Origin: Chloroflexota bacterium
GTDB taxonomy: Bacteria; Chloroflexota; Chloroflexia; Chloroflexales; Roseiflexaceae
NCBI GenBank assembly: GCA_013388755.1
Contig: JACAEQ010000057.1
Coordinates: 17,142 to 81,141 of the forward strand
Direction of reading: 5' to 3'
DNA: 64,000 bases
A program made the position numbers and the translations under genes. Of this stretch, positions 36,623 to 44,870 are shown piece by piece (the first letter of the stretch is position 1; each line of letters begins with the position of its first letter). The notes under the pieces were generated by a model. The model made no database searches, was not told the origin of the DNA, and saw nothing but the letters and a program-made list of their open reading frames with translations.

Positions 36623-39061
36623 ATGGAAGAAATCCTGATCATCGACGACAGCAAGCAGATCTGCGCCATGCTTGCTGAATATGTATTGCCGGAGCTTGGT
36701 TACGCCTCTGCAATCGCCAATACGGGTCGTCAGGGTCTTGCACGTCTGCGACAGCGTCTCCCCGACCTGATACTGCTTGATCTTCAACTCCCCGACATTA
36801 GCGGCCTCGATCTGCTGCGCCTGATCGCCCAGGAAGGGTATGATGTCCCGGTCATTCTCATGACGGCGCATGGCTCAGAGGCGATTGCTGTGGAAGCCTT
36901 TCGCCTTGGTGCACGCAATTACCTTATCAAGCCATTCAGTGAGACCGAGGCCCAGGCGGTCATTGATCAGGCGCTTCGTGAGCGGCGTCTCAGCCGAGAG
37001 AAGGAGCAACTGACCCGCAATCTGCGGCAACGCGTGCAGGAATTGACCGTGCTGTATTCGATCGGCAAATCGGTCAGTTCATTGCTGGATCTTGAAGAAT
37101 TGCTGGTGCGGATCGTCGAGGCGGGCGTCTACATTACGCGCGCCGAAGAAGGCTTCTTGTTGTTACGTGACCAGAACGCCAACGAACTCTACCTCCGTGC
37201 TGCGAAGAATGTCGGCGAACAACGCGCTCAGAAGATGCGCATGCCAATTGATGACAGCCTGGCGGGGCAGGTCATCCGCACCGGCAAACCGGTCCGGCTC
37301 GACAAGATGGGCGCAGGCGCACAGCTCAAAGTGATCACAGGTTTCCTGGTGCGCGCCATCCTTCAGGTGCCACTGATGGTCGGCAACCAGGTGATCGGGG
37401 TTCTGGCGGTTGACAATCAGCAATCCGAACGAACGTTCAGCGAAAATGATCAGTACCTGCTCTCGGCACTGGCCGACTATGCCGCAATCGCAATTGAAAA
37501 CGCGCGTCTCTATCAGCAGGTGAAACAGAGCGAAGAACGGTATCGCGATCTGTTTGCTAACGCCAATGACCTGATCTTTACGCTCGATCGCCAGCTCAAG
37601 ATTCAGAGTATTAACAAAGTCGGCCCGGTAGTCACCGGCTATGCCGAGGCCGACTTGCTCGGGCGTCCGTTGCGCGATCTGAGTTTCGATGATGCATGGC
37701 CGCAGGTTGAGCGGGTTTTTGGCGATCTGTTGAACGGGCGCACACTCCAGCCGTTCGAACTGCAACTCAAACGCCGGGACGAAGAAGTTGCAGTGGTTGA
37801 AGTGAGTGCGCGTCTGGTGCGCGACGGCGCCCGCACCGATGCGATCCACTGTATCGCCCGCGATCTGACGGAACGCCGGCGCCTTGAAGAACAACTGATT
37901 AAAGCCGAAAAACTCTCGGCGATCGGCCAGCTCGTTGCCGGAGTTGCCCACGAAGTGAACAACCCGCTGACCAGTATCAGCGGCTATACCCAGCTGATAC
38001 TGCGCGACACCAGCCTGCCGGCGGATGTGCGTAGCGATCTGCAGAATATCAATACACAGGCCGAACGCGCCGCTCGCATCGTGCAAAACCTGCTCGTGTT
38101 CGCTCGTGAGCACAAGCCGCAACGCCTGCTGGTGGATGTCAATGAAGTGGTGCGTAGCACGCTGACGTTGCGCGCGTACCAGCTGCGGGTTGACAATATT
38201 ACCGTCGTTACCGATTTCGACCCGGCGCTGCCACACACGATTGCCGACCCACACCAGCTTCAACAGGTGTTCCTGAACCTCATCAACAATGCCCATCAGG
38301 CAATGACGGAACGCGGCGGGAACGGCACGCTGACCCTGCGCACCTCGGCTGTGCGACGGGCGACAGATGGTGGCGACGATGAGCCGCGTGTTCTTGTCAC
38401 CGTCAGTGATACCGGTGTCGGTATTCCACCACGCAATCTGAACCGGATCTTCGACCCGTTCTATACAACCAAGCCTGTTGGCCAGGGAACCGGCCTGGGC
38501 CTGTCAATCTGCTTCGGTATCATTCAAGAGCATGGCGGGCGCATCTGGGCTGAGAGCGAACTGGATGTCGGCACAACATTGTATGTCGAGCTTGCACCGG
38601 CCAGTGAGCATACCGCTGAAATGGAACCGGTCGATGCCGTCGCTACGGCCGTTGAGCCGGAGCCAGCCGGCGGTGCCGCCATTCTGGTGGTCGATGATGA
38701 AGAGGCGGTTGGCACGCTCCTGGCGCGCCTGTTGAGCGATCTCGGGCATCGCCCAACCATTGTGCAAAGCGGCGATGATGCGCTGGCAGCCATTGCTGAT
38801 CAGCCGTTTGACCTCATCCTGACCGATGTGAAGATGCCCGGCATGACCGGCTTTGAACTCTATCAGCAGATCAAACGGCGCGATGCCGATCTGGCCGGCA
38901 GGATCGTGTTTGTTACCGGCGACACGATCACTGCCTCAACGCAGGCTCGTATCGCCCAGACCGGTAATCCGTATCTTGCCAAGCCATTTGCCGTTGATCG
39001 CCTGGAAGCACTGGTCAATACCTGCCTGGCACGTCACACAGATGCACGCCCGTCTCCCTGA
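36623..39061 (+). CDS. hybrid sensor histidine kinase (REC-GAF-PAS-HisKA-HATPase-REC)
   Basis: 812 residues. An N-terminal receiver (phosphoacceptor Asp53 in LLDLQLPD) is followed by a linker coiled coil (about 115-145) and a GAF domain (about 150-295). A PAS domain (about 303-415), a HisKA domain with His443 (VAHEVNNPLTS) and an HATPase with GTGLGLS come next. A C-terminal receiver has Asp735 (LTDVKMPGM). There are no membrane helices, so it is a soluble sensor acting in a phosphorelay. No separate output regulator is adjacent. It starts with only a weak ribosome site. Confidence 0.92.
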   Translation: MEEILIIDDSKQICAMLAEYVLPELGYASAIANTGRQGLARLRQRLPDLILLDLQLPDISGLDLLRLIAQEGYDVPVILMTAHGSEAIAVEAFRLGARNYLIKPFSETEAQAVIDQALRERRLSREKEQLTRNLRQRVQELTVLYSIGKSVSSLLDLEELLVRIVEAGVYITRAEEGFLLLRDQNANELYLRAAKNVGEQRAQKMRMPIDDSLAGQVIRTGKPVRLDKMGAGAQLKVITGFLVRAILQVPLMVGNQVIGVLAVDNQQSERTFSENDQYLLSALADYAAIAIENARLYQQVKQSEERYRDLFANANDLIFTLDRQLKIQSINKVGPVVTGYAEADLLGRPLRDLSFDDAWPQVERVFGDLLNGRTLQPFELQLKRRDEEVAVVEVSARLVRDGARTDAIHCIARDLTERRRLEEQLIKAEKLSAIGQLVAGVAHEVNNPLTSISGYTQLILRDTSLPADVRSDLQNINTQAERAARIVQNLLVFAREHKPQRLLVDVNEVVRSTLTLRAYQLRVDNITVVTDFDPALPHTIADPHQLQQVFLNLINNAHQAMTERGGNGTLTLRTSAVRRATDGGDDEPRVLVTVSDTGVGIPPRNLNRIFDPFYTTKPVGQGTGLGLSICFGIIQEHGGRIWAESELDVGTTLYVELAPASEHTAEMEPVDAVATAVEPEPAGGAAILVVDDEEAVGTLLARLLSDLGHRPTIVQSGDDALAAIADQPFDLILTDVKMPGMTGFELYQQIKRRDADLAGRIVFVTGDTITASTQARIAQTGNPYLAKPFAVDRLEALVNTCLARHTDARPSP

Positions 39062-39102
39062 GGGACGCCTCGTCATCGCGGCCGCCGGCGACGCATCGTG
39101 TG

Positions 39103-40095
39103 ATGAAGAATCAGGCACGGTCCCGAACCGTAATATCGAAAGGGGCTGGCCTCGTGGAGATGCAGCTGCCGTACATTGCTGCCGAGATCGCCATAGATAA
39201 TCGCCAGGGTGCCGCGCAAATCGCCGAACGTGCCGCCGATCTGATCATGCGCCGTGCCATCGACAGCGAAGCGCTATCGCCCCGCGAGTTTCGGCAGGAT
39301 CTGCTGGTGTTTGGCTGGTCACTGATCTGTGCCCAGCCGGCCATGGCGCCGCTGGTCAACCTGGTGAATAGCGTGCTCTGGTCGCTGGAAGAACGCACCA
39401 CGCCTGGCGATCTGATCCACGCCGTCACCGAGACAACGGACGTATTCAAGCGCCAGATCCACCAGCATGCGTTGCATGTGGCCGAGGGTGCGCTCGCACT
39501 CATCGCCGATGGAACGACCATCGTGACCCTGTCGCACAGTACAACGGTACAACACGCCCTGCGCCATGCACAACGCGCCGGGCGTCGCTTCACCGTGGTG
39601 TGCGGCGAGTCGCGCCCGATCTGCGAAGGCCGCCAGACGGCCGAGATCCTCGCTGGCTGCGGCATTCCAACGCGGCTGGTGATTGACGCCGAATTGCCGT
39701 CGCATGTCGCCAGGGCGCAACTGGTGCTGGTTGGCGCCGATATGCTCAGCACACAGGGCCTGGTCAACAAAGTCGGCACCTATGGTATGGCGCTGGTTGC
39801 ACGCGCGTTCGGGGTTCCATTCTATACCCTCTGTGGCAGTGAGAAGTTTCTCCTGCCCGGTTTTCGCCCCCTCGAACAACCCGAACGCTCACGTGATGAG
39901 ATCTGGGCCGGCGCGCCTTCTGGTGTTCGTATTCAGAACCGCTATTTTGATGTGACACCGCTGGAACTGTTGTCGGGAATCGTGACCGAACAGGGAACCC
40001 TGCCGGTGGCGGCGATTGAGGCCTGGCTGGCATCCACCCGCTTGCATCCCGCCCTTGCCGGTATGGCCAATCACAATACGGGCCGTGCGCCGTAA
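39103..40095 (+). CDS. eIF-2B alpha/beta/delta-family protein (sugar-1-phosphate isomerase-like)
   Basis: 330-residue member of the initiation-factor-2B-related family, whose bacterial and archaeal members include methylthioribose-1-phosphate and ribose-1,5-bisphosphate isomerases. Key segments are TLSHSTTV, GADMLSTQGLVNKVGTYGMAL and the C-terminal VTPLELLSGIVTE. Which sugar phosphate it acts on is not clear. The start is uncertain: ATG at 39103, GTG at 39100, or GTG at 39154 after AAAGGGG. It lies 41 bp after the sensor kinase. The stop codon is abutted by a family A repeat. Confidence 0.75.
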   Translation: MKNQARSRTVISKGAGLVEMQLPYIAAEIAIDNRQGAAQIAERAADLIMRRAIDSEALSPREFRQDLLVFGWSLICAQPAMAPLVNLVNSVLWSLEERTTPGDLIHAVTETTDVFKRQIHQHALHVAEGALALIADGTTIVTLSHSTTVQHALRHAQRAGRRFTVVCGESRPICEGRQTAEILAGCGIPTRLVIDAELPSHVARAQLVLVGADMLSTQGLVNKVGTYGMALVARAFGVPFYTLCGSEKFLLPGFRPLEQPERSRDEIWAGAPSGVRIQNRYFDVTPLELLSGIVTEQGTLPVAAIEAWLASTRLHPALAGMANHNTGRAP

Positions 40096-40439
40096 GCGCC
40101 TATCCGAAAACGATACGTCGCCTGTTATGGCGTGAAGCGTCAGCGACAGCGTGCAGCGAGCGACGCCTGGCTGATGAAGATTGACAATTAAACCCGGTAG
40201 ACCGAACGCACACGCCGTGGGGCTGAAGCCCGCGGCTCTGTGCAGGCAAAGCCGGCCTGCGCCGGCTCCCGAAGGCCGTACAGACAGCCTTCGCGCCTGC
40301 AAGCCGAGCCCTTCAGGGCCACGGTGGAGCGTCTACCGGTTTTACTACCGAATGTTCATAAGCCATCGCGGCGTTTGCTACAGAAATGGCTTCGCTGCGC
40401 TCGCAATGCCATCCAACCATCCGTTTTTTGGATAGGCAC
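40096..40439. repeat. family A element with an internal insertion
   Basis: The left end GCGCCTATCC starts on the base after the preceding stop codon, and the right end GGATAGGCAC closes the element at 344 bp, twice the normal length. The middle carries an unrelated hairpin-rich segment (GGGGCTGAAGCCCGCGGCT, then AAAGCCGGCCTGCGCCGGCT). This suggests a second repeat nested in a family A element. Confidence 0.65.
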
Positions 40440-40605
40440 TCACGTAACTGGCTACGGTTGGAGGTCCCTGAGAGGCCTCCGTAAAGACGCTCCACAGGGG
40501 TGTCTGGCTATCAGCGGCGGGACCGCTTCCACAAGGGTGAGGTCATGTCACCCTGCCGATGGAAAAAGATTACTTCCCGTGCGAACCGGTACGTTGTTCC
40601 AGATC
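40440..40605. other. intergenic spacer
   Basis: About 165 bp between the repeat and a consensus promoter. GAGGTCCCTGAGAGGCCTCC could form a small hairpin. Nothing else is recognised. Confidence 0.4.
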
Positions 40606-40635
40606 TTGACATTAGCATAAATGTTCTAGTATAAT
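40606..40635 (+). promoter_or_regulatory. consensus sigma70 promoter of the cell-envelope gene trio
   Basis: TTGACA (40606-40611), an 18-bp spacer and TATAAT (40630-40635), both hexamers perfect. The -10 box overlaps the in-frame ATG at 40634, which therefore cannot be translated from this transcript. Confidence 0.8.
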
Positions 40636-40759
40636 GTCCTCACCGCAAACACAACCAGAGAATGATGGCAGCCAGGGCGCGAAACCGATCCAGACGGCTG
40701 GCGGCGTCGCGACCGCGCGGCTGACATCACCGCTTGAGCTGGTGAGGAGGGTGGCAACC

Positions 40760-41287
40760 ATGGCTGTAACAGGCAGGGCGATTCACACTGCGCGCCGGGC
40801 ATGGGCCGATCATCCCGATATGCGGCGGAGCCTGCACGCGTTAACGTATGGCATCACGCTGGTGCTTGGCGCACTGGCGGCGTATACGCTGATCGGCCTG
40901 CTTGTCGGGCGGATCGCGATCCTGGCTGACGATATCCGGTATGGTTACCCACGAACGTCGCAGGTGGAGGCCTTTGTTGGTCATAATGAGCAGGCCGGCC
41001 AGGCGACCCATCTGATAGCGATCAATCTTAACCGGCAGGTTATTGTGCTCGAACTCCCGGGCGGCGACCCGGCGCAGGTGCGTTCGATCAGTGGGCCGTA
41101 CCTGTTTGGCGCCGACGAACATTTGACGCCGGTCACGCTCAGTACAGGCGATGTCGATGGCGACGGTGCGCCGGATCTGTTGCTCGACATTCGGCGCGAA
41201 CGAATCGTCTATCTCAATCGTGATGGCAGCTTCCGGTTACCGACGCCCGAAGAACAGGCGCAGCTTACCCGGACGATCGATCAATGA
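40760..41287 (+). CDS. single-pass membrane protein with an FG-GAP/dockerin-like calcium loop
   Basis: 175 residues from the ATG at 40760, preceded by AGGAGG at about 10 bp. The in-frame ATG at 40634 overlaps the promoter. A transmembrane helix lies at about 31-52. The outer part carries GDVDGDGAPDLLLDI, an Asp-rich calcium-loop motif typical of FG-GAP/VCBS repeats. The stop overlaps the next start (ATGA), so the two genes are translationally coupled. Function unknown; context suggests the cell envelope. Confidence 0.65.
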   Translation: MAVTGRAIHTARRAWADHPDMRRSLHALTYGITLVLGALAAYTLIGLLVGRIAILADDIRYGYPRTSQVEAFVGHNEQAGQATHLIAINLNRQVIVLELPGGDPAQVRSISGPYLFGADEHLTPVTLSTGDVDGDGAPDLLLDIRRERIVYLNRDGSFRLPTPEEQAQLTRTIDQ

Positions 41288-42273
41288 GCGACTCGCCGCC
41301 AGAAGAGCCTCGGGAGAATCGCCCTGCACGCCGTGACAGGCACTTTGTGCAGGATGCCGATCTGCACCTGCCCGAGCGTCGTCCGTGCCCGCTCGATCGC
41401 GTGAGCGACCCGTTCGCCGTGCGGCCCGCAGTGACTGCACAGCGCCGTGTCGTGGTTGGCGATCGCACACCGCCCGCGCCCCGCATCCTTGTGGTGCCGG
41501 CTGAAGAGCCGCTTGATGATGCACCGAAAGGCGTTGCTGCCATTGATCGCGATCTGCTGCTCGATGAGCTTGTGGGGGCAACGCCGCTGTATCGTCCTGC
41601 ACCTACGCGTCGGCCCGCCCGCACCGACGGCTTTCCCTGGCTGTTGCTCTCGATCTGCGTCGCCAGCCTGACGATCCTGCTGCTGTTCTGGCGCGAGTCG
41701 GACTCGCCTCGCTTCTGCTTTGCACCGGGATGTATGGCGCGAGCCGGCGTAGCGCCGGCCGAGGTGGTGACCGCACCCGGCCCCCTGCCGACTGCACCCG
41801 GCCAGCATTCGGTGCTTGGCCCGCCAACAATGTCGGCGCAGCAGATCGATCGTGTGCTGGCGCAGTGGGGTTCGCCCGCAACCGGTACGGGTGCAAGCTG
41901 GGTCGCGCTTGGTGCGCGGTATGGCATCGATCCGGTCTACGCCCTGGCATTCTTTGTTCACGAATCAGGCGCCGGGACGGCGCCGGGCTGGGCGGGTCTC
42001 AAATCTGGCGGCGGTACCACGCATAATGTCGGTAACATCATCTGCGCCGGCTATCCCACATGCTATGGGCGCTTTCGCGACTACGGTAGCTGGGAAGAAG
42101 GGATCGAGGACTGGTACAGGTTGATCGCTGTTGAATATGTCGGCGGTCGCGGTGTACACACGGTTGAAGAGATCATACCAATCTACGCGCCTTCCGTTGA
42201 GAATAACGTTCCTGCATACGTCGAGACCGTCAACCGTCTGGTTGCTGAATGGCGCGCCTCCGGAGCACGGTAG
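41284..42273 (+). CDS. membrane-anchored glucosaminidase-like protein
   Basis: 329 residues. A cytoplasmic basic and Pro-rich N-terminus (1-115) and a transmembrane helix (about 117-135) precede a C-terminal lysozyme-like domain. That domain has YGIDPVYALAFFVHES, with a candidate catalytic Glu, followed by NVGNI, RFRDYGSWEEGI and YAPSVENNVPAYVETV. This resembles bacterial endo-beta-N-acetylglucosaminidase-type domains (PF01832), acting on peptidoglycan outside the membrane. It is coupled to the preceding gene by a 4-bp overlap. Confidence 0.7.
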   Translation: MSDSPPEEPRENRPARRDRHFVQDADLHLPERRPCPLDRVSDPFAVRPAVTAQRRVVVGDRTPPAPRILVVPAEEPLDDAPKGVAAIDRDLLLDELVGATPLYRPAPTRRPARTDGFPWLLLSICVASLTILLLFWRESDSPRFCFAPGCMARAGVAPAEVVTAPGPLPTAPGQHSVLGPPTMSAQQIDRVLAQWGSPATGTGASWVALGARYGIDPVYALAFFVHESGAGTAPGWAGLKSGGGTTHNVGNIICAGYPTCYGRFRDYGSWEEGIEDWYRLIAVEYVGGRGVHTVEEIIPIYAPSVENNVPAYVETVNRLVAEWRASGAR

Positions 42274-42433
42274 CGCCGTGAGGCAATCGCCGATGTCATC
42301 CCTCTCCGATCGCGGGCTATCGCAAGATGATCTATAATCCCCGCAACCTGGCTGGCAAGAATGGTGGTATACCGTTCCCTTCTGAACATCCTGCATGCCT
42401 GCCGTCTGGCAGGCTCACAGCTCCTGATAACAG

Positions 42434-43069
42434 ATGATTGGCGATGGTGGCTGGCCATTTCTCAACCGCGAACGCGCCTGGCTGTTGATCCTTGCACTGC
42501 TGGGTCTCGGCTACCTGCTGATGCAAACGCAGCAGCCGCCGGTTCGCCCGAGCCTGTGGCGCGGCACCACTGGCGTTTCGCAACAGGCGATTTCTGGTGC
42601 GGCGGTGCTGCAATCAGCGAGCCTGGCTGCCGAGCGCCCGTCCGGTAATCCGTTGCGCAGCGGGCGGACGGTTGTGACGCAAGGCTATGGCGTAGGTAGC
42701 CATGCGCCGGCAGCCGTCTGGGGCGGTATTGACCTGGCCCTTGATGGCGACGGCGACGGCACGGCCGATCCTCAGGGAACGATGCGCGCGCCAATCTATG
42801 CCACCCACGATGGCATCGCGCGTGTTCGCCCCGACACCTGGCCAGGCGGCAACTATCTGGCAATTGAGAATGAACGCTACAAGACGGCATACGCCCATCT
42901 CGATGCATATGCCGTCGTTGACGGCCAGCCCGTCGTGCGCGGCCAGTTAATCGGCTACGTCGGTTCCACCGGCCAGTCAAGCGGCCCTCACCTGCACTAT
43001 GAAGTCTGGGAGAATGGGGTAAATCGTAATCCACTCGATTATGATGCATTACACGTGGGCGATCGCTAG
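42434..43069 (+). CDS. M23/LytM-like peptidase domain protein, probably degenerate
   Basis: 211 residues. One transmembrane helix (about 16-31) and an outer M23 domain (about 80-205). The AHLDAY motif and HLHYEVW, with the catalytic and zinc His residues, are intact. The first zinc motif reads WGGIDLA where active enzymes have H-x-G-x-D, so Trp replaces the zinc-binding His. It may be an activator or structural LytM protein like EnvC/NlpD rather than a protease. No strong ribosome site precedes the ATG. It follows the glucosaminidase gene by 160 bp. Confidence 0.75.
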   Translation: MIGDGGWPFLNRERAWLLILALLGLGYLLMQTQQPPVRPSLWRGTTGVSQQAISGAAVLQSASLAAERPSGNPLRSGRTVVTQGYGVGSHAPAAVWGGIDLALDGDGDGTADPQGTMRAPIYATHDGIARVRPDTWPGGNYLAIENERYKTAYAHLDAYAVVDGQPVVRGQLIGYVGSTGQSSGPHLHYEVWENGVNRNPLDYDALHVGDR

Positions 43070-43372
43070 GACGCCGAAGCGCCGGTGGTGCATTGTCGCG
43101 TGCCACGTTCAGCGGGGTCAGGCCGGTCTGAAAGCGCTGGCGAACGTCCGCCGCTGTGTATCCGGTACAGCTTGCAGACGGTTCACACGGAGCTGGCTGC
43201 CCCGTTATGGTATTGCTGGAATGCTATCGCTGGCCCGGTCATAGCACGATAGGAAGCTTGATCCATTCAGGAAGCCGTACTCGTGGCCTGAGAAATAGTA
43301 TAATTTGCGTAAATTGAGTCCCACGGCCAATCGGGACACACGTACTATAGACCGTCTCGGGGAGCGGGGAGT
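43070..43372. other. intergenic region with a -10-like box
   Basis: About 300 bp. TATAAT occurs at 43299-43304 with no matching -35. No gene is recognised on either strand. Confidence 0.4.
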
Positions 43373-43435
43373 ATGATCACGCTGAGGTTGCCGGATAGGA
43401 GCCCATGGTATGACAACACTTCTGGCCCCTGCTGA
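43373..43435 (+). CDS. possible 20-residue leader ORF overlapping the next gene
   Basis: ATG at 43373 with GGGGAG about 3 bp upstream opens a 20-codon frame. It ends at TGA 43433-43435, 25 bp inside the following gene and in a different frame. Its translation could deliver ribosomes to the start at 43410. Sequence context is the only evidence. Confidence 0.25.
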   Translation: MITLRLPDRSPWYDNTSGPC

Positions 43436-44039
43436 TGCGATCGCCGAGTCTGAGAAGCTCATTGCCGTTCTTGAACGCCACCGCAAGAATGATCCACAGC
43501 TCGAGGCGATACTCAGCGCGCATCGTACCACACATCATGAGATGAAAGTGAGCCACAGCAGCAGCGAGCATGCGATCGCAGCCTGGCGATCGGCGCTGGC
43601 ACAACGCTGGGCGTGTGAAGTTGCCGGGCGGCGCCTGTACAAGCAGACCATGCGCCAGTTGATTCAGCATTACGGCGATGCCGAAGCGCCGCCCATCCGG
43701 CTGATTTCGCGTGGTGGTGCAGAGGTTGATAGCTCGCCGGTGGAGTTGCTGGAGGATATGCGCCGGCTCCATACGGTGATTGCGTTTGAGGCGGCAACCC
43801 TGCCGTTCGCCGAACAGCGCCTGGCCGAGATTGTCAGGGCATGCGATGAACTGGAAGCTGCAATCGCCGAAGTGATCGAGTGTGAACGGCGCCGGCGTGC
43901 CGCTGTGCTCGATCTGCGAATCGCACGCGAAGTGTACCGCCGCATGCGAGGCGAAACCTACCGAACGCTCGTCAGCCAGTATGGCGAGGATTTCGGTCCT
44001 GACTTCCTTGATTCGCTTCCTGTTGACACGACCGAATAG
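43410..44039 (+). CDS. hypothetical helical coiled-coil protein
   Basis: 209 residues, almost entirely predicted helix and rich in Arg, Glu and Ala (LHTVIAFEAATLPFAEQRLAE, then IECERRRRAAVLDLRIAREVYRRM). No signal peptide, membrane segment or catalytic motif is seen, and I do not recognise the family. GGAG lies 9 bp before the ATG. A strong hairpin follows the stop codon, so it is probably monocistronic. Confidence 0.6.
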   Translation: MTTLLAPADAIAESEKLIAVLERHRKNDPQLEAILSAHRTTHHEMKVSHSSSEHAIAAWRSALAQRWACEVAGRRLYKQTMRQLIQHYGDAEAPPIRLISRGGAEVDSSPVELLEDMRRLHTVIAFEAATLPFAEQRLAEIVRACDELEAAIAEVIECERRRRAAVLDLRIAREVYRRMRGETYRTLVSQYGEDFGPDFLDSLPVDTTE

Positions 44040-44068
44040 CACACGTACCACAAGACTGGAAGTCGCCG

Positions 44069-44095
44069 CAGCCCCCATCCAGTATATGGGGGCTG
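44069..44095 (+). terminator. terminator-like hairpin after the coiled-coil gene
   Basis: CAGCCCCCAT and ATGGGGGCTG form a perfect 10-bp stem with a 7-nt loop, 29 bp after the stop codon. Only TTCC follows, so release may be weak. Confidence 0.55.
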
Positions 44096-44263
44096 TTCCA
44101 TGCCACTCTTGAACCCGGCATTGCTTTCGACGATGAACTGGCCACAGCGCTGGCTGCTGCGCTGCACTCCTGTGCCGCATGGCATGGCGCGCCAGGGGTC
44201 ATCGTCGGCTTCAGCGATCCTCCGGTGTTCGCTCCACTGCTCGTACGCGCGCTGAACAGATAA
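44093..44263 (+). pseudogene. remnant of an unidentified protein-coding gene
   Basis: A frame without a usable start codon, ending at TAA 44261-44263, encodes a protein-like C-terminal segment (FDDELATALAAALHSCAAWH, then GVIVGFSDPPVFAPLLVRAL). Composition and GC-rich third positions resemble real genes of this window. It looks like the 3' end of a deleted gene. I cannot name the family. Confidence 0.35.
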
Positions 44264-44339
44264 TCGCGCAGAAGCTGCGCGTCATCCGGCGAAGGATCGC
44301 ATGACCCCGCAATCTAACAAAACTCCTACACAGGGCGGT

Positions 44340-44368
44340 TTGATCGTACCATCCAGATCGACTACAAT
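44340..44368 (+). promoter_or_regulatory. sigma70-type promoter of the fmdB-like gene
   Basis: TTGATC (44340-44345), a 17-bp spacer and TACAAT (44363-44368). It lies 51 bp upstream of the ATG at 44420. Confidence 0.65.
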
Positions 44369-44419
44369 ATGCGTACTCGGACATACAACCAGTGTCATTT
44401 ACCAGGAGGTCCCGCGGTT

Positions 44420-44707
44420 ATGCCTACCTATGTATATGCCTGTGACGCTTGCGGTGCGCAATTCGAACAGTTCCAGTCGTTCAAGGATGAGCCGCTGCGC
44501 CTCTGTCGCTGTGGTAAGGAAGGTTTCGTGCGCCGTGTGTTCCAGCCGGTGGGCATCGTCTTTAAGGGCTCCGGCTGGTACATTACTGATAGCCGCAAGA
44601 GTGAGAGCGCAAGCGTCGGCGGCGACAGCTCGTCGAAAGCTGAAACAAAGAACGAGACGAGCGCCAGTGAATCCAGAGCTGAACCATCTGCGCCTGTTGC
44701 TGAATAG
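44420..44707 (+). CDS. FmdB-family zinc-ribbon protein
   Basis: 95-residue protein with an N-terminal zinc ribbon (PTYVYACDACGAQFEQFQS) and a Ser/Ala-rich disordered tail. Most family members have a second CPxCG knuckle; here it reads LCRCG, so the spacing is Cys-x-Cys. Regulatory function is often assumed for the family but is not established. AGGAGGT lies 9 bp before the ATG; the frame start at 44369 abuts the -10 box and is rejected. Confidence 0.82.
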   Translation: MPTYVYACDACGAQFEQFQSFKDEPLRLCRCGKEGFVRRVFQPVGIVFKGSGWYITDSRKSESASVGGDSSSKAETKNETSASESRAEPSAPVAE

Positions 44708-44791
44708 CCCCGGGCGCAACCATCTTCTCCAGCGAACCTCCCGGCATCGCAGGTCGGTCAGGTCTGTTGCGCACATCTGTACCTGTCGTTA

Positions 44792-44820
44792 GGGGCGTCA
44801 TTGTATCTGGATGACGCCCC
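44792..44820 (+). terminator. hairpin between the fmdB-like gene and cysE
   Basis: GGGGCGTCAT and ATGACGCCCC form a perfect 10-bp stem with a 9-nt loop. There is no U-tract. It may end the fmdB transcript or regulate cysE, which starts 50 bp further on. Confidence 0.5.
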
Positions 44821-44870
44821 ATCCGTGTTGCGCCGTCATGACCGGATTCTTGCCTTTCGGGAGGTTCTGT

